Assembly (NCBI GenBank): GCA_016715995.1
Contig: JADJXF010000008.1
Coordinates: 372,001 to 436,000 of the forward strand
Length of the DNA stretch: 64,000 nt
Direction of reading: 5' to 3'
Source: Flavobacteriales bacterium
GTDB lineage: Bacteria; Bacteroidota; Bacteroidia; Flavobacteriales_F; PHOS-HE28
The translations under genes were made by a program, and so were the position numbers. Below are positions 25,463 to 33,938 of this stretch, in pieces (position 1 is the stretch's first letter; each line of letters starts with the position of its first letter). The notes under the pieces are model-generated. The model saw only the letters and a list, made by a program, of their open reading frames with translations, ran no database searches and was not told the DNA's origin.

Positions 25463-26791
25463 TCAATAGAGGTCAAGTGCTTTCCTGAGATCGGCGCGCG
25501 CGGTGAGCAGTTCCACCAAGCGCTGCACGTACTGCTGCTGGGCGAGGAGGTTGTTGGCGCGCTCCTGCGTGAGCTCGAAGCTGCTGGAGGCGCCATTGGC
25601 GAACTTGATGCTGGTGCGTTCGAGGATGCTCTGCGAGAGCAGCAGATTGCGCTCCTCGGTGCGGTAGTTGTCGAACGCGGTGCGGGCCTGGCTGCGCGTG
25701 CGCTCCGCCTCCGCCAGCAGGCGCTGCTCGGTGGCCGTGCGGTTCACTTGCACCTGGTCCAGCGCGAGCGACGCCTGCCGCACCTTGTGGTAGCGATTGC
25801 CGCTGCTGATCACCGGCACGGTGAGCTTCACGCCCCAGACGGTGGTGGGATAGAAGGGATAGGCGCCGCCGGGATCGAAGTCGGGGCCGTTCCAAACTTG
25901 CTGATGGCTAATGAAGCCGCCCAAGCTGGGCAACTGCTTGGAGCGCTCGTTGCGCATGTTGAGGGTCTGAAGGCGCACAAGCGTCTCGGCCTCCTTCAGC
26001 TCGATGTGCGCTGCGGATTGAAAGGCTTGCTCGCTCAGCGCGGACTCATCGGGATTGTTGAGGATGGCGCGCAGGTCGTCCGTGAGCGTGAGCGGCGTTC
26101 CCTGCGGCACGCCCAGGGTGAGGGCCAGCAGCATGCGGGCCACATTGGCCTGCTGCTGGAAGCTGCGCTGCTGCGACTTGGTCTGGTCAAGCTGAATCGT
26201 GAGCCGGTCCACGTCGGTGCTCTCCATGAAGCCGGCCTCGAGCATCGCGGTGGCCTCGCGCAGGCTCTGCTCGATCAGCGGGATGCCCTCTCCGGCCAGG
26301 CGCGCGCCCTCCTCGGCGGCGAGCACGCCGAAGTAGGCCTTCGCGGCCTGGTTGCGCGCATCGGCGCGGGTCTTTTCCAATTCCTCCAGGCTCTGCTGCG
26401 CCACGGCCCTGGTGGCCTGCAGGCCGACGAGGTAGCTGCCGTCGAACAGCAGCTGGCTCAGCGTGATGCCTGCGCTGGCGTTCCACGGCAGGCTGAATTG
26501 CGCGGCGATGTACTCGGGGCCCATGCCCGGTGTGAAGAAGTTGGGCACCAGCTGCGTGGGCACATCGATGAAGTTCTGCAACTGCGCCTCGCCGTTGATC
26601 TGCGGCAGGCCGATCGCGGTGATCTCCTTCACGCGGTGGCGCATCTTCTCCGCCTCCAGCGCGCTGGACTGCACGGTGTAGCTCTGCTGCGCGGCCATGT
26701 CGACGGCCTGTTTCAGGGAGAGGCTCATCGGGCCCTGCGCAGTGGCGGCCAGGCCAAGGGCGAGCGCGAGGGTGGTGGTGGTGGTTCTCAT
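25463..26791 (-). CDS. TolC-family outer-membrane efflux protein
   Basis: 442 residues from ATG 26791, with signal peptide (TLALALGLAATAQ). The two-fold repeated TolC pattern is visible: long helices with heptad hydrophobics (SLEELEKTRADARNQAAKAYFGVLAAEE and the second-half AERTRSQARTAFDNY block) and short strand segments (ITLSQLLFDGSY, WGVKLTVPVISSG). The start overlaps the TetR stop by one base (TGATG), so this start is preferred over the far upstream one, and translation is probably coupled. Forms the outer-membrane exit duct of the pump. Confidence 0.92.
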   Translation of the reverse strand: MRTTTTTLALALGLAATAQGPMSLSLKQAVDMAAQQSYTVQSSALEAEKMRHRVKEITAIGLPQINGEAQLQNFIDVPTQLVPNFFTPGMGPEYIAAQFSLPWNASAGITLSQLLFDGSYLVGLQATRAVAQQSLEELEKTRADARNQAAKAYFGVLAAEEGARLAGEGIPLIEQSLREATAMLEAGFMESTDVDRLTIQLDQTKSQQRSFQQQANVARMLLALTLGVPQGTPLTLTDDLRAILNNPDESALSEQAFQSAAHIELKEAETLVRLQTLNMRNERSKQLPSLGGFISHQQVWNGPDFDPGGAYPFYPTTVWGVKLTVPVISSGNRYHKVRQASLALDQVQVNRTATEQRLLAEAERTRSQARTAFDNYRTEERNLLLSQSILERTSIKFANGASSSFELTQERANNLLAQQQYVQRLVELLTARADLRKALDLY

Positions 26792-27405
26792 CAGGCGCGT
26801 TCTTTCTTCGCTTTCTTCTCGAGGTAGGCGATGCCTTTCTTGGTGGCGATGCCGCGGATGTGGTAATCGAAGTGCTTCCACAGCACGTCCGTCAGGTTGA
26901 AGCGGTCCGAGGGGAACACGCGCCCGTCCCAGGTGGAATCCATGCGGGCGATGTAGAGCCGCGTGATCACTTCCACATCCAGGTCCTCGCGGTAGAGTCC
27001 TTCGGTGATGCCCTTGCGCAGGTTGGTGGTCACGCACTTGTAGATGTCCTCCTGCTCCCGCCTCTCCATGATCTCCCACGCCTTGGGGTGGTACTTCTGC
27101 AAATCGAACTGCACGCTCGGGTGCATGCTGCCGATCTGCCCCACGATGAAGCGCGTGATCTCCTCGTTCTCGTCGATGGCGTTGAGGCCCCGTGCGCAGA
27201 TGCCGTTGATCGTGTCGCGGTGGAAGACGCAAACCGCCGCCACCGTCTGCTCCACCAGGTCGTTCTTGTCGGTGAAGTGCTCGTAGAGCGTCTTCTTGCT
27301 CATGCGCAGCTGCGTGGCCACGTCGTCCATGGTCAGGCTCTTGATGCCCAAGCGCATGAAGAGCTTCAGCGACTGCTCCAGGATCTCCTTCTTCTTGATG
27401 TCCAT
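26791..27405 (-). CDS. TetR/AcrR-family transcriptional repressor
   Basis: 204 residues from ATG 27405. The N-terminal helix-turn-helix is clear (~8-50: SLKLFMRLGIKSLTMDDVATQL, then MSKKTLYEHFTDKNDLV). The C-terminal ligand domain is helical. It is the first gene of the TetR-TolC-adaptor-RND operon, so it probably represses the pump and itself until a ligand is bound. The start at 27405 is supported by the promoter box at 27441-27448; the longer frame to 27573 would translate the promoter and operator. Confidence 0.92.
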   Translation of the reverse strand: MDIKKKEILEQSLKLFMRLGIKSLTMDDVATQLRMSKKTLYEHFTDKNDLVEQTVAAVCVFHRDTINGICARGLNAIDENEEITRFIVGQIGSMHPSVQFDLQKYHPKAWEIMERREQEDIYKCVTTNLRKGITEGLYREDLDVEVITRLYIARMDSTWDGRVFPSDRFNLTDVLWKHFDYHIRGIATKKGIAYLEKKAKKERA

Positions 27406-27440
27406 ACCGGGGGTGTTTGGGGCGATTTCAGAAGGGGGCG

Positions 27441-27486
27441 CAAACGTAAGGCACACAGGAAACGAATTGCAACAGGAAACGTTTCC
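27441..27486 (-). promoter_or_regulatory. Promoter and candidate TetR operator of the efflux operon
   Basis: Read on the minus strand: a perfect -7 box TACGTTTG (27448-27441) and, 21 bases upstream of it, a TTG (-33 type). The 9-mer CAGGAAACG (plus strand) occurs twice, at 27456-27464 between the two boxes and at 27473-27481. The second copy is part of the perfect palindrome GGAAACGTTTCC (27475-27486). Repressor binding here would block the promoter. That TetR is the binder is inference from position. Confidence 0.6.
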
Positions 27487-27649
27487 GATGTGATGAGCGG
27501 TGATAGGGCGTGACCGCCGTTCAAGCCTTGCCACATGCGGGAGCCTCACCTGCTGTTCGCGACCCTGCTCCACGCCCTAGCCTTCGCTCAGTTCCGCTAC
27601 CGCATCGGCCGCTAGGGGCCATGGCGTACGCGAGCGAGCGCGGCAGCGA

Positions 27650-28396
27650 TCACTTCAGCGCAACGAACTCCAGCAGCTTGCTGTAGTACGAATCGCCAAT
27701 GGGGATGGAGCCTTTGTCATCCTCCAGGAGCACATGCGGGGCCTCGATGGCCGCGATGCGGTCCAGCCGCACGATGAAGCTGCGGTGGATGCGCATGAAC
27801 TTGTCCGACGGCAGGCGTGATTCGATGTGCTTCATGGTGCCGTGAACGATATAGCGGCGATCCTTCAGATGCACGGCCGTGTAGTCCTTCAGCGCGGAGA
27901 TGAAATAGATGTCCTCCATGTTCACGCGCACCTGTCGCCCCTCATGCTTGAGGAATAGCGGACCCGCGGCCTTGCCCGTGGCGATCTCGTGCAGCTGGTC
28001 CCGCTCACGGATGACGCTCGCATCCTGCTCGTGCTTGTGCAGCGCCATCTCGATGGTGGTCTGCACATCGATGCCCTTGAACGGCTTGACGATGTACCCG
28101 TACGGCTCGGCCACGCGCGCGCGGCTCAGGGTTGAGGGGTCGGAATAGGCGGTGAGGAAGACCACCGGCAGGCCCAGCTGCGCGCGGATGATCATGGCCG
28201 CCTCGATGCCGCTCATGTCGCCCTTGAGCATGATGTCCATCAGCACCAGGTCGGGCCGTTCCGCTTCGGCAGCCTCGATCGCCTCGCGGCCCTCGGCCAC
28301 GGCGCCCACCACGGTGTGGCCCAGCTTTTCCAGCGTGCGCTCAATGTCCTTGCGGACGATGGCCTCGTCCTCGACGACCAGGATCCTGGCAGGCAT
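27650..28396 (-). CDS. LytTR-family response regulator
   Basis: 248 residues from ATG 28396. Receiver domain ~1-125: acidic residues in VVEDEAI (D10), phosphorylation Asp54 in VLMDIML, Thr/Ala in FLTAYSD, Lys in IVKPF. The C-terminal ~150-248 is a LytTR DNA-binding domain (VNMEDIYFISALKDYTAVHL, ESRLPSDKFMRIHRSFIV). A TACCTTCA box lies at 28401-28408. It is divergent from asnS and has no adjacent sensor kinase. The longer frame to 28963 is antisense to asnS. Confidence 0.92.
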   Translation of the reverse strand: MPARILVVEDEAIVRKDIERTLEKLGHTVVGAVAEGREAIEAAEAERPDLVLMDIMLKGDMSGIEAAMIIRAQLGLPVVFLTAYSDPSTLSRARVAEPYGYIVKPFKGIDVQTTIEMALHKHEQDASVIRERDQLHEIATGKAAGPLFLKHEGRQVRVNMEDIYFISALKDYTAVHLKDRRYIVHGTMKHIESRLPSDKFMRIHRSFIVRLDRIAAIEAPHVLLEDDKGSIPIGDSYYSKLLEFVALK

Positions 28397-28566
28397 GTGT
28401 TGAAGGTATTGGTTCCGCGACCGCCGCCCTTGCAAAGCGACGGTCGTTGCAACTATAAGGCATTGCCGGGTGGGCGGCGGCCGGATTAGACCAATGGGCG
28501 CGGGGCTTCGACCGAGCACGATGGAGCCCAGCACCGTGCCCAATCCCGCCATCCGCAGCCCGCATC

Positions 28567-28574
28567 CATCTTTG
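28567..28574 (+). promoter_or_regulatory. -7 box of asnS
   Basis: CATCTTTG, one mismatch from TAnnTTTG, ending 9 bases before the asnS ATG. It favours the start at 28584 over longer frames beginning at 28470. Confidence 0.5.
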
Positions 28575-28583
28575 CAGCCATCC

Positions 28584-30041
28584 ATGCAGCCCACGCCCAT
28601 CAAGTCCGTCCTCGACGACACCGCCCTTACCAACACCACTCTTACTGTGGCTGGCTGGGTGCGCACCTTCCGGAACGACCGCTTCATCGCCCTCAACGAC
28701 GGCAGCACCATCCGCAACCTGCAGTGCGTGATCGACCAGGAGCAGGTGGATGCCGCCATGCGCGCGCGCTTCACCACCAGTGCCGCAGTGAAATGCACCG
28801 GCGTGATCGTGGAGAGCAAGGGAAGCGGCCAGCGCGTGGAGATGCAGGTGATCGCCGTGGAAGTGCTCGGTGACAGCGATGCGGAGAAGTACCCCATCCA
28901 GCCGAAGAAGCACAGCCTCGAGTTCCTGCGCGAGAACGCCCACCTGCGCTTCCGTACCAACACCTACAGCGCGGTCTTCCGCATCCGCCACCAGGTGAGC
29001 TTCGGCATCCACGAGTATTTCGACCAGCAGGGCTACAACTACTTCCACGCGCCAATCCTCACCGCGAGCGATGCGGAAGGCGCGGGTGAGATGTTCCGCG
29101 TGAGCGTGCTCGACGCGAAGAGCCCGCCGCTGAACGATGCGGGTGACGTTGATTTCCGAGAAGACTTCTTCGGGCGCGAATCACGCCTCACTGTAAGCGG
29201 GCAATTGCAAGCCGAGCTTGCTGCACTCGCGCTTGGCAAGGTCTACACGTTCGGTCCCACCTTCCGCGCGGAGAACAGCAACACCGCGCGCCACCTCGCC
29301 GAGTTCTGGATGATCGAACCCGAGTGCGCCTTCATGGACCTGCACGGCGACATGGACCTCGCCGAGGGTCTGTGCAAGCACCTCATTGCCCGTGTGCTGA
29401 AGAACAGCATGGACGATTTGCAGTTCCTCGATGCGCGCCTGAAGGAAGAGGAAGCGACGAAGCCGAAGGAGCAGCGCAGCGAGATGGGTTTAATCGACCG
29501 TCTGAAGTTCGTGCTCGACAATCCCTTCGAGCGAATCACCTACGACGATGCGATCAATATCCTGCTCCGCAGCAAACCGTTCCAAAAGGGCCAGTTCCAG
29601 TTCCCCGTGGAATGGGGCATCGACCTGCAGAGCGAGCATGAGCGCTACCTGGTGGAGAAGCATTTCAAGAAGCCGGTGATCGTCACGGGCTACCCCGCCA
29701 AGATCAAGGCCTTCTACATGCGCACGAACGCGCCCGGCGATTTCGGATACAGCGACAAAGGCAAGACTGTCGCGGCAATGGACGTGCTCTTCCCCGGCAT
29801 TGGCGAAATCATCGGCGGTAGCCAGCGCGAAGAGCGACTGGATGTATTGGAAGCGCGCATGAAGGACATGAACGTGCCCGCCGAAGAACTGTGGTGGTAC
29901 CTCGACACGCGCAAGTTCGGCACCGTGCCGCACGCGGGTTTTGGGCTTGGCCTGGAGCGCTTCGTGCTCTTCGTTACCGGCATGGGGAATATCCGAGATG
30001 TGATCCCGTTCCCGAGGACGCCGAAGAGCGCGGAGTTCTGA
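28584..30041 (+). CDS. asnS: Asparaginyl-tRNA synthetase
   Basis: 485 residues from ATG 28584. Charges tRNA-Asn with asparagine in the cytoplasm. An N-terminal OB-fold anticodon-binding domain (~15-105, VAGWVRTFRNDRFIALNDGS) is followed by the class II catalytic core: FRAENSNTARHLAEFWMIEPE is motif 2, and GFGLGLERFVLFVTGMGNIRD with PFPRTP is motif 3. The bacterial AsnRS signature rather than AspRS is supported by the short OB-fold and lack of a GAD insertion. It is divergent from the LytTR gene and converges with the dioxygenase gene, ending 10 bases from its stop. Confidence 0.95.
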   Translation: MQPTPIKSVLDDTALTNTTLTVAGWVRTFRNDRFIALNDGSTIRNLQCVIDQEQVDAAMRARFTTSAAVKCTGVIVESKGSGQRVEMQVIAVEVLGDSDAEKYPIQPKKHSLEFLRENAHLRFRTNTYSAVFRIRHQVSFGIHEYFDQQGYNYFHAPILTASDAEGAGEMFRVSVLDAKSPPLNDAGDVDFREDFFGRESRLTVSGQLQAELAALALGKVYTFGPTFRAENSNTARHLAEFWMIEPECAFMDLHGDMDLAEGLCKHLIARVLKNSMDDLQFLDARLKEEEATKPKEQRSEMGLIDRLKFVLDNPFERITYDDAINILLRSKPFQKGQFQFPVEWGIDLQSEHERYLVEKHFKKPVIVTGYPAKIKAFYMRTNAPGDFGYSDKGKTVAAMDVLFPGIGEIIGGSQREERLDVLEARMKDMNVPAEELWWYLDTRKFGTVPHAGFGLGLERFVLFVTGMGNIRDVIPFPRTPKSAEF

Positions 30042-30051
30042 GCCGAGGGCT

Positions 30052-30939
30052 TCAGGCCTTGTCGATCCTCACGCTGGTCATCGTCAGCGATCCGGCCACC
30101 GGCTTGTCGTTGAAGAGGGTCGCGCGTTCATCCTTGCCCTGGAAGGCGAGCGTGTAGAGCAGGGGGAGGTAATGCTCCGGCGTGGGTATCGCCAGGTCGA
30201 AGGCGCGGCCCTGCGAGCGGAAGTTGATCAATGAGGAGTGATCACCGCTGAGCATGGCGCGCTTCATCCGTTCGCTCGCCTCCTGCGCCCAGTCGAACGC
30301 GTACTGCTCGTTCAGCTTGTCCCAAGCCACCATGCCCAGGTTGTGCACCATGTTGCCGCTACCGATGATGAGCACGCCCTTGTCGCGCAATGCCGCGATC
30401 TCCTTGGCGAGCGCATAGTGTTTCTCCGACGCGAGCGAATGATCGATGCTCATCTGGATCACGGGCACATCGGCGTTCGGGTACAGGTGCTTCACCACGC
30501 TCCATGCGCCGTGGTCCAAGCCCCAGCTCTGGTCGAGGCCCACGGTCGCGCCCGCAATGAGGCGCTTTGTTTCCGCAGCGAGTTCGGGGCTGCCCGGCGC
30601 AGGGTACTGCACATCGAACAGCGCCTTGGGAAAGCCGCCGAAGTCGTGGATGGTGCGCGGGCGCTCCATCGCGGTCACTTGCGTGCCACGTGTTTCCCAG
30701 TGCGCGCTCACCACCAGGATTGCCTGCGGACGCGGGATCTCCGTGGCGACCTTCCGGAAGCCCTGCACGAATTCGTTCTCCTCGATCGCATTCATGGGAC
30801 TGCCGTGGCCCAGGAAGAGCACGGGCATGCGCGGGCTCGGTTTGAAGGGCTCGGTGATGCGGGAGAGGTCGGTGAGTTTCATGGCGGCACCTGCCAAGGG
30901 CAGTGTTACGAGTGAGAGCAGGAATTTCTTGCGGTCCAT
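30052..30939 (-). CDS. LigB-type extradiol dioxygenase (YgiD-like)
   Basis: 295 residues from ATG 30939. Class III extradiol dioxygenase superfamily. Metal and catalytic residues are visible: LFLGHGSPMNAIEE (His ~46), VVSAHWETRG, GLDHGAWSV and IQMSIDHS. Length and motifs fit the 4,5-DOPA dioxygenase/YgiD group. The first ~20 residues (KKFLLSLVTLPLAGAA) look like a signal or membrane anchor, which cytoplasmic YgiD lacks, so the protein may be exported. Substrate unknown. Promoter-like CAACTTTG at 30950-30957. Divergent from the ArsC-like gene. Confidence 0.85.
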   Translation of the reverse strand: MDRKKFLLSLVTLPLAGAAMKLTDLSRITEPFKPSPRMPVLFLGHGSPMNAIEENEFVQGFRKVATEIPRPQAILVVSAHWETRGTQVTAMERPRTIHDFGGFPKALFDVQYPAPGSPELAAETKRLIAGATVGLDQSWGLDHGAWSVVKHLYPNADVPVIQMSIDHSLASEKHYALAKEIAALRDKGVLIIGSGNMVHNLGMVAWDKLNEQYAFDWAQEASERMKRAMLSGDHSSLINFRSQGRAFDLAIPTPEHYLPLLYTLAFQGKDERATLFNDKPVAGSLTMTSVRIDKA

Positions 30940-31002
30940 GGCGGAGATGCAAAGTTGATACGAAGCGCTGCGGCCAGGCACCTGTGGCGATCTTCGCCCG
31001 CC

Positions 31003-31365
31003 ATGTCCCGCATCATCTACCACCTCGGCAACTGCACCACTTGCCAGGCCATCCTCAAGACCATCCCCAACCCGAAGAGCTTCAACTTGCGCGAGATCAA
31101 GGGCGATCCCGTCACTGCGAAGGAACTGGATGAGATGAAGAAGCTGGCCGGGAGCTACGAGGCGCTCTTCAGCCGCATCGCACTGAAGTATCGTGCGCTG
31201 GGTCTGGGTAAGATGACGCTCACCGAGAAGGACTACCGCACGTACATCCTCGGAGAATACACGTTCCTGAAGCGGCCGGTGATGATCATCGGGGACCGAA
31301 TCCTCATCGGCAACGCGCCGAAGGTGCGCGCAGCGATGGCGGAGGCGGCAAGTACGCTGAAGTAG
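31003..31365 (+). CDS. ArsC/Spx-family thioredoxin-fold protein
   Basis: 120 residues from ATG 31003. The N-terminal strand and active-site loop IIYHLGNCTTCQ has a CxxC pair. The body follows the ArsC/YffB fold (FNLREIKGDPVTAKEL), with the cis-Pro region RPVMIIGDRILIGN. Arsenate reductase proper uses CX5R; here the spacing differs, so a redox or unknown role is as likely as arsenate reduction. GATCTTCG promoter-like box at 30989-30996. It converges on the next gene with one base between stops. Confidence 0.8.
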   Translation: MSRIIYHLGNCTTCQAILKTIPNPKSFNLREIKGDPVTAKELDEMKKLAGSYEALFSRIALKYRALGLGKMTLTEKDYRTYILGEYTFLKRPVMIIGDRILIGNAPKVRAAMAEAASTLK

Positions 31366-31366
31366 A

Positions 31367-33796
31367 TCACTCCTTCACCAAACGCACCACTGCATTCCCC
31401 GCCCTCACCACGTATGCTCCACGCGCCCAGTCGCCCACAGCGAGCGTAATCTGCCCCTGCATCGCACGAGCGCGGTGGATGCTGCGGCCAAGCATATCGA
31501 GCACCAGCACCTCTTCCATGGGCCGCACGCCAACGATGGTCACTTGATCCGCCGCTGGGTTCGGGTATACACGAAGACCTTCCCAGGCCGATTGCTCGCT
31601 CACGCCTGTCATCACAGGGTACTGCAGGCAAGCCAGTCCCTGTGCATCGTAGAACGCCTGAACCGAATCGCTGCGGAGTTTCAATGCTTCAACACTCGCA
31701 TAGGCTCCCCCGCTGGAAGCACGCGCATAAACAAAGGCGAGGTCGATGCAGAGCGTGTCACCGGGGCCAAGGGTTAAGGGGCCCGTTGCGCCCACGGATT
31801 TCCTGTCGGGCTGCGTCGGAGACAATAGGTCATCGGTCCATGAACCACCTGGATACTGGTAGTGCGTGGGGTAACCCGGTTGAGTGAAGGGCTGGCCTTC
31901 CACAGTGCCCATGAGCACGTCCAATAATGAGGGCTGCTCTATGGGCGATGTTCGATAAGCCATGCGATGCGAACTCATGAAGCTGTTCAGGAAGCGCACG
32001 CCTTGTGCTGGTTGCACGCCCTCGAATCCGATGATGCCCATGCATCCAGGATCGAAGTCCGCGCCATTGTACCCGAAGAAGAGGCTCCGTGTCGAATCGC
32101 ATCCAACCAGATCGTCATCCGGACAGCCGATATCGAAGTCGGTGAACTGCCCGAACAACAAGGAATCGAAGGTCAATGCACTGCGATTGACAAAGCGGTA
32201 ATTGACGAACAGCGTGTTGCGAATGGCCGCATCCTCGTGCTCCACCGCGTAGTGCGTCACGTGCAGATCGAATGGGAAAGAGGGCTGTGCCAGAGTACCG
32301 TATGGGTCGAGGGCTGTGTGCTGAATGGAATACACTGCTTGCGAACCCTTGAACTCAGGAAAATCGCCTTCATGTGGCTCATAGATTCCATCGCCATCCA
32401 AATCGACAAAGGGTGCCAACCGTAGGGGTTCGCCGTTGCCCGCGTCGCCATTTCCAGGCCAATCCCCGATATCAGGATGAAGAACATAGTCCGGCTCATT
32501 CCAATGGGCGATATGATGCTGCACCATCGCGCGGTCCAGCTTCCAAACGCGGTGGTAGCGTTCATAAAACGCATCATCCTTCACATCCGCCTGAGGACCT
32601 GCCCATGGCAGGTCCGGCCAAGGCTCGTTGCCATTTGCATATGTCGGCGCGGATTCATGAATCGCGCCCTGCCCCTTTCCGCGCAGCCATGGCGCAGTGC
32701 CGAAAAGCGTTTGAGTGCCGTCGCCGACGTATACCTCGAATCCCGCCGGGGTCATGGGCCACCGATGGAAACTGCTGGGTATCGGACTCACCGCCGCGCC
32801 GATCCCATTGAGATCCAATATCTCAATCACTCCTCCTGGCACCAGCCGCACCAATGAACCCGTGGCACGATAGCTAATATGCGCACCTCCAACGGCACCG
32901 AGGAACTGTGTTCCGTTGTACTCGCTCATGACCAGCGGAGAGTATATCTCCAGCGCACGACCATTAACTCGCGCATTGCCGACCAGCAACTCACCGCCTG
33001 ACGCTCTGAAGAATCCAGAAACGTTGGAATAAACCACCACGTCTTCCAATGGCTCCAACGCACCTCCCTGCAATCGTGCGCAGCGGTCTAGCTGCAACTG
33101 GCCTGAGGCATCCTGCGTGAAGCTGCCGCCAATGAGGAGTCCCAGCGCATCTGACCGAAGGCAATTCACTTGGGCGTTGAGACCTGTTGCCACTGGCTCC
33201 CATCCGGAAGCCGTCATGCGGGCAAGCCTGTTCAATGGTGTTGCAATGCCTTGTGCACCGCTGAAGTTCCCGCCGATGAAGAGTTCTCCTTGATGCTCAG
33301 CAATCGCTGATACCGTTCCGTTGAGCGTCGCGCCCAATGGAGACCAGGCAGCGCCATCCCACAATAGGACGGCTCCATCGGCGCAGCCCACCACAAGGCC
33401 TCCCTGCCATTGGGTCATCGCACGCGCCTCGGTCGAAAGCCCGTTGCCCATGCCGCTCCAGGATGTGCCATTCCAGCGCGCGATGTGATTCCATCCCTCC
33501 TCTCGACCAGCCACCACCAATTCGCCGTTGAAGACCTCCATTGCCCAAACCCGCTGCAAGGTGCCCTCAAATGCACCGGGCATCGCCAGGTGAGAGTCAC
33601 CATCCCACCCTTGCAGATTGCGACGAGCGAATCCATTGAAGCTCGAGAACCATCCTCCAATCACGAGGTGGTCATCGTACGTCTCCAACGCTCGCACCTC
33701 AATACCGCTCACCCCGCTACCGACAGGCACCAGGCGTTGACAAAGCACCCCGGCGCATCCGGCCAGTATCGAAAGCGCAACGAGGGCCATCCGCAT
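31367..33796 (-). CDS. T9SS cargo protein with C-terminal sorting domain
   Basis: 809 residues from ATG 33796 (an upstream ATG at 33826 adds ten residues). Signal peptide MRMALVALSILAGCAGVLCQ. The first half has repeated beta-propeller-like units (FNGELVVAGREEGWNHIARWNGTSW, HQGELFIGGNFSG, LGLLIGGSFTQ), each ~45-50 residues with a GG-F core. The second half contains a DGDGIYEPHEGDFPEF calcium-loop region. The last ~75 residues (LRVYPNPAADQVTIVG, VLDMLGR, GAYVVRAGNAVVRLVK) are a type A Por-secretion sorting domain. Exported to the surface by type IX secretion. Function unknown. Confidence 0.88.
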   Translation of the reverse strand: MRMALVALSILAGCAGVLCQRLVPVGSGVSGIEVRALETYDDHLVIGGWFSSFNGFARRNLQGWDGDSHLAMPGAFEGTLQRVWAMEVFNGELVVAGREEGWNHIARWNGTSWSGMGNGLSTEARAMTQWQGGLVVGCADGAVLLWDGAAWSPLGATLNGTVSAIAEHQGELFIGGNFSGAQGIATPLNRLARMTASGWEPVATGLNAQVNCLRSDALGLLIGGSFTQDASGQLQLDRCARLQGGALEPLEDVVVYSNVSGFFRASGGELLVGNARVNGRALEIYSPLVMSEYNGTQFLGAVGGAHISYRATGSLVRLVPGGVIEILDLNGIGAAVSPIPSSFHRWPMTPAGFEVYVGDGTQTLFGTAPWLRGKGQGAIHESAPTYANGNEPWPDLPWAGPQADVKDDAFYERYHRVWKLDRAMVQHHIAHWNEPDYVLHPDIGDWPGNGDAGNGEPLRLAPFVDLDGDGIYEPHEGDFPEFKGSQAVYSIQHTALDPYGTLAQPSFPFDLHVTHYAVEHEDAAIRNTLFVNYRFVNRSALTFDSLLFGQFTDFDIGCPDDDLVGCDSTRSLFFGYNGADFDPGCMGIIGFEGVQPAQGVRFLNSFMSSHRMAYRTSPIEQPSLLDVLMGTVEGQPFTQPGYPTHYQYPGGSWTDDLLSPTQPDRKSVGATGPLTLGPGDTLCIDLAFVYARASSGGAYASVEALKLRSDSVQAFYDAQGLACLQYPVMTGVSEQSAWEGLRVYPNPAADQVTIVGVRPMEEVLVLDMLGRSIHRARAMQGQITLAVGDWARGAYVVRAGNAVVRLVKE

Positions 33797-33923
33797 GACA
33801 TTGAGCTTAGGGAAGAGCAATGTCATCCTTAATAGCGGCCTTTGAAAGACTCATGCGTGGAATGGGGCACATCAATCAGGCAGCGGCAATCCGTCAGTCA
33901 GCACCGGCGGTGTTCGGTCCCCG

Positions 33924-33931
33924 TACTTTTG
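33924..33931 (+). promoter_or_regulatory. -7 promoter box of rpoN
   Basis: TACTTTTG matches TAnnTTTG at all eight positions and ends 7 bases before the rpoN ATG, so the transcript is nearly leaderless. Confidence 0.65.
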
Positions 33932-33938
33932 CCCTGAC

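Noticed and set aside
27535..27615. 26-codon small ORF between tetR and the LytTR gene
   Set aside because: Too short, no promoter box or homologous pattern; chance is likely.
31367..33796. Possible lipoprotein (LAGC) instead of T9SS cargo
   Set aside because: The C-terminal sorting domain is clear; a cleavage site after GVLCQ fits an ordinary signal peptide.
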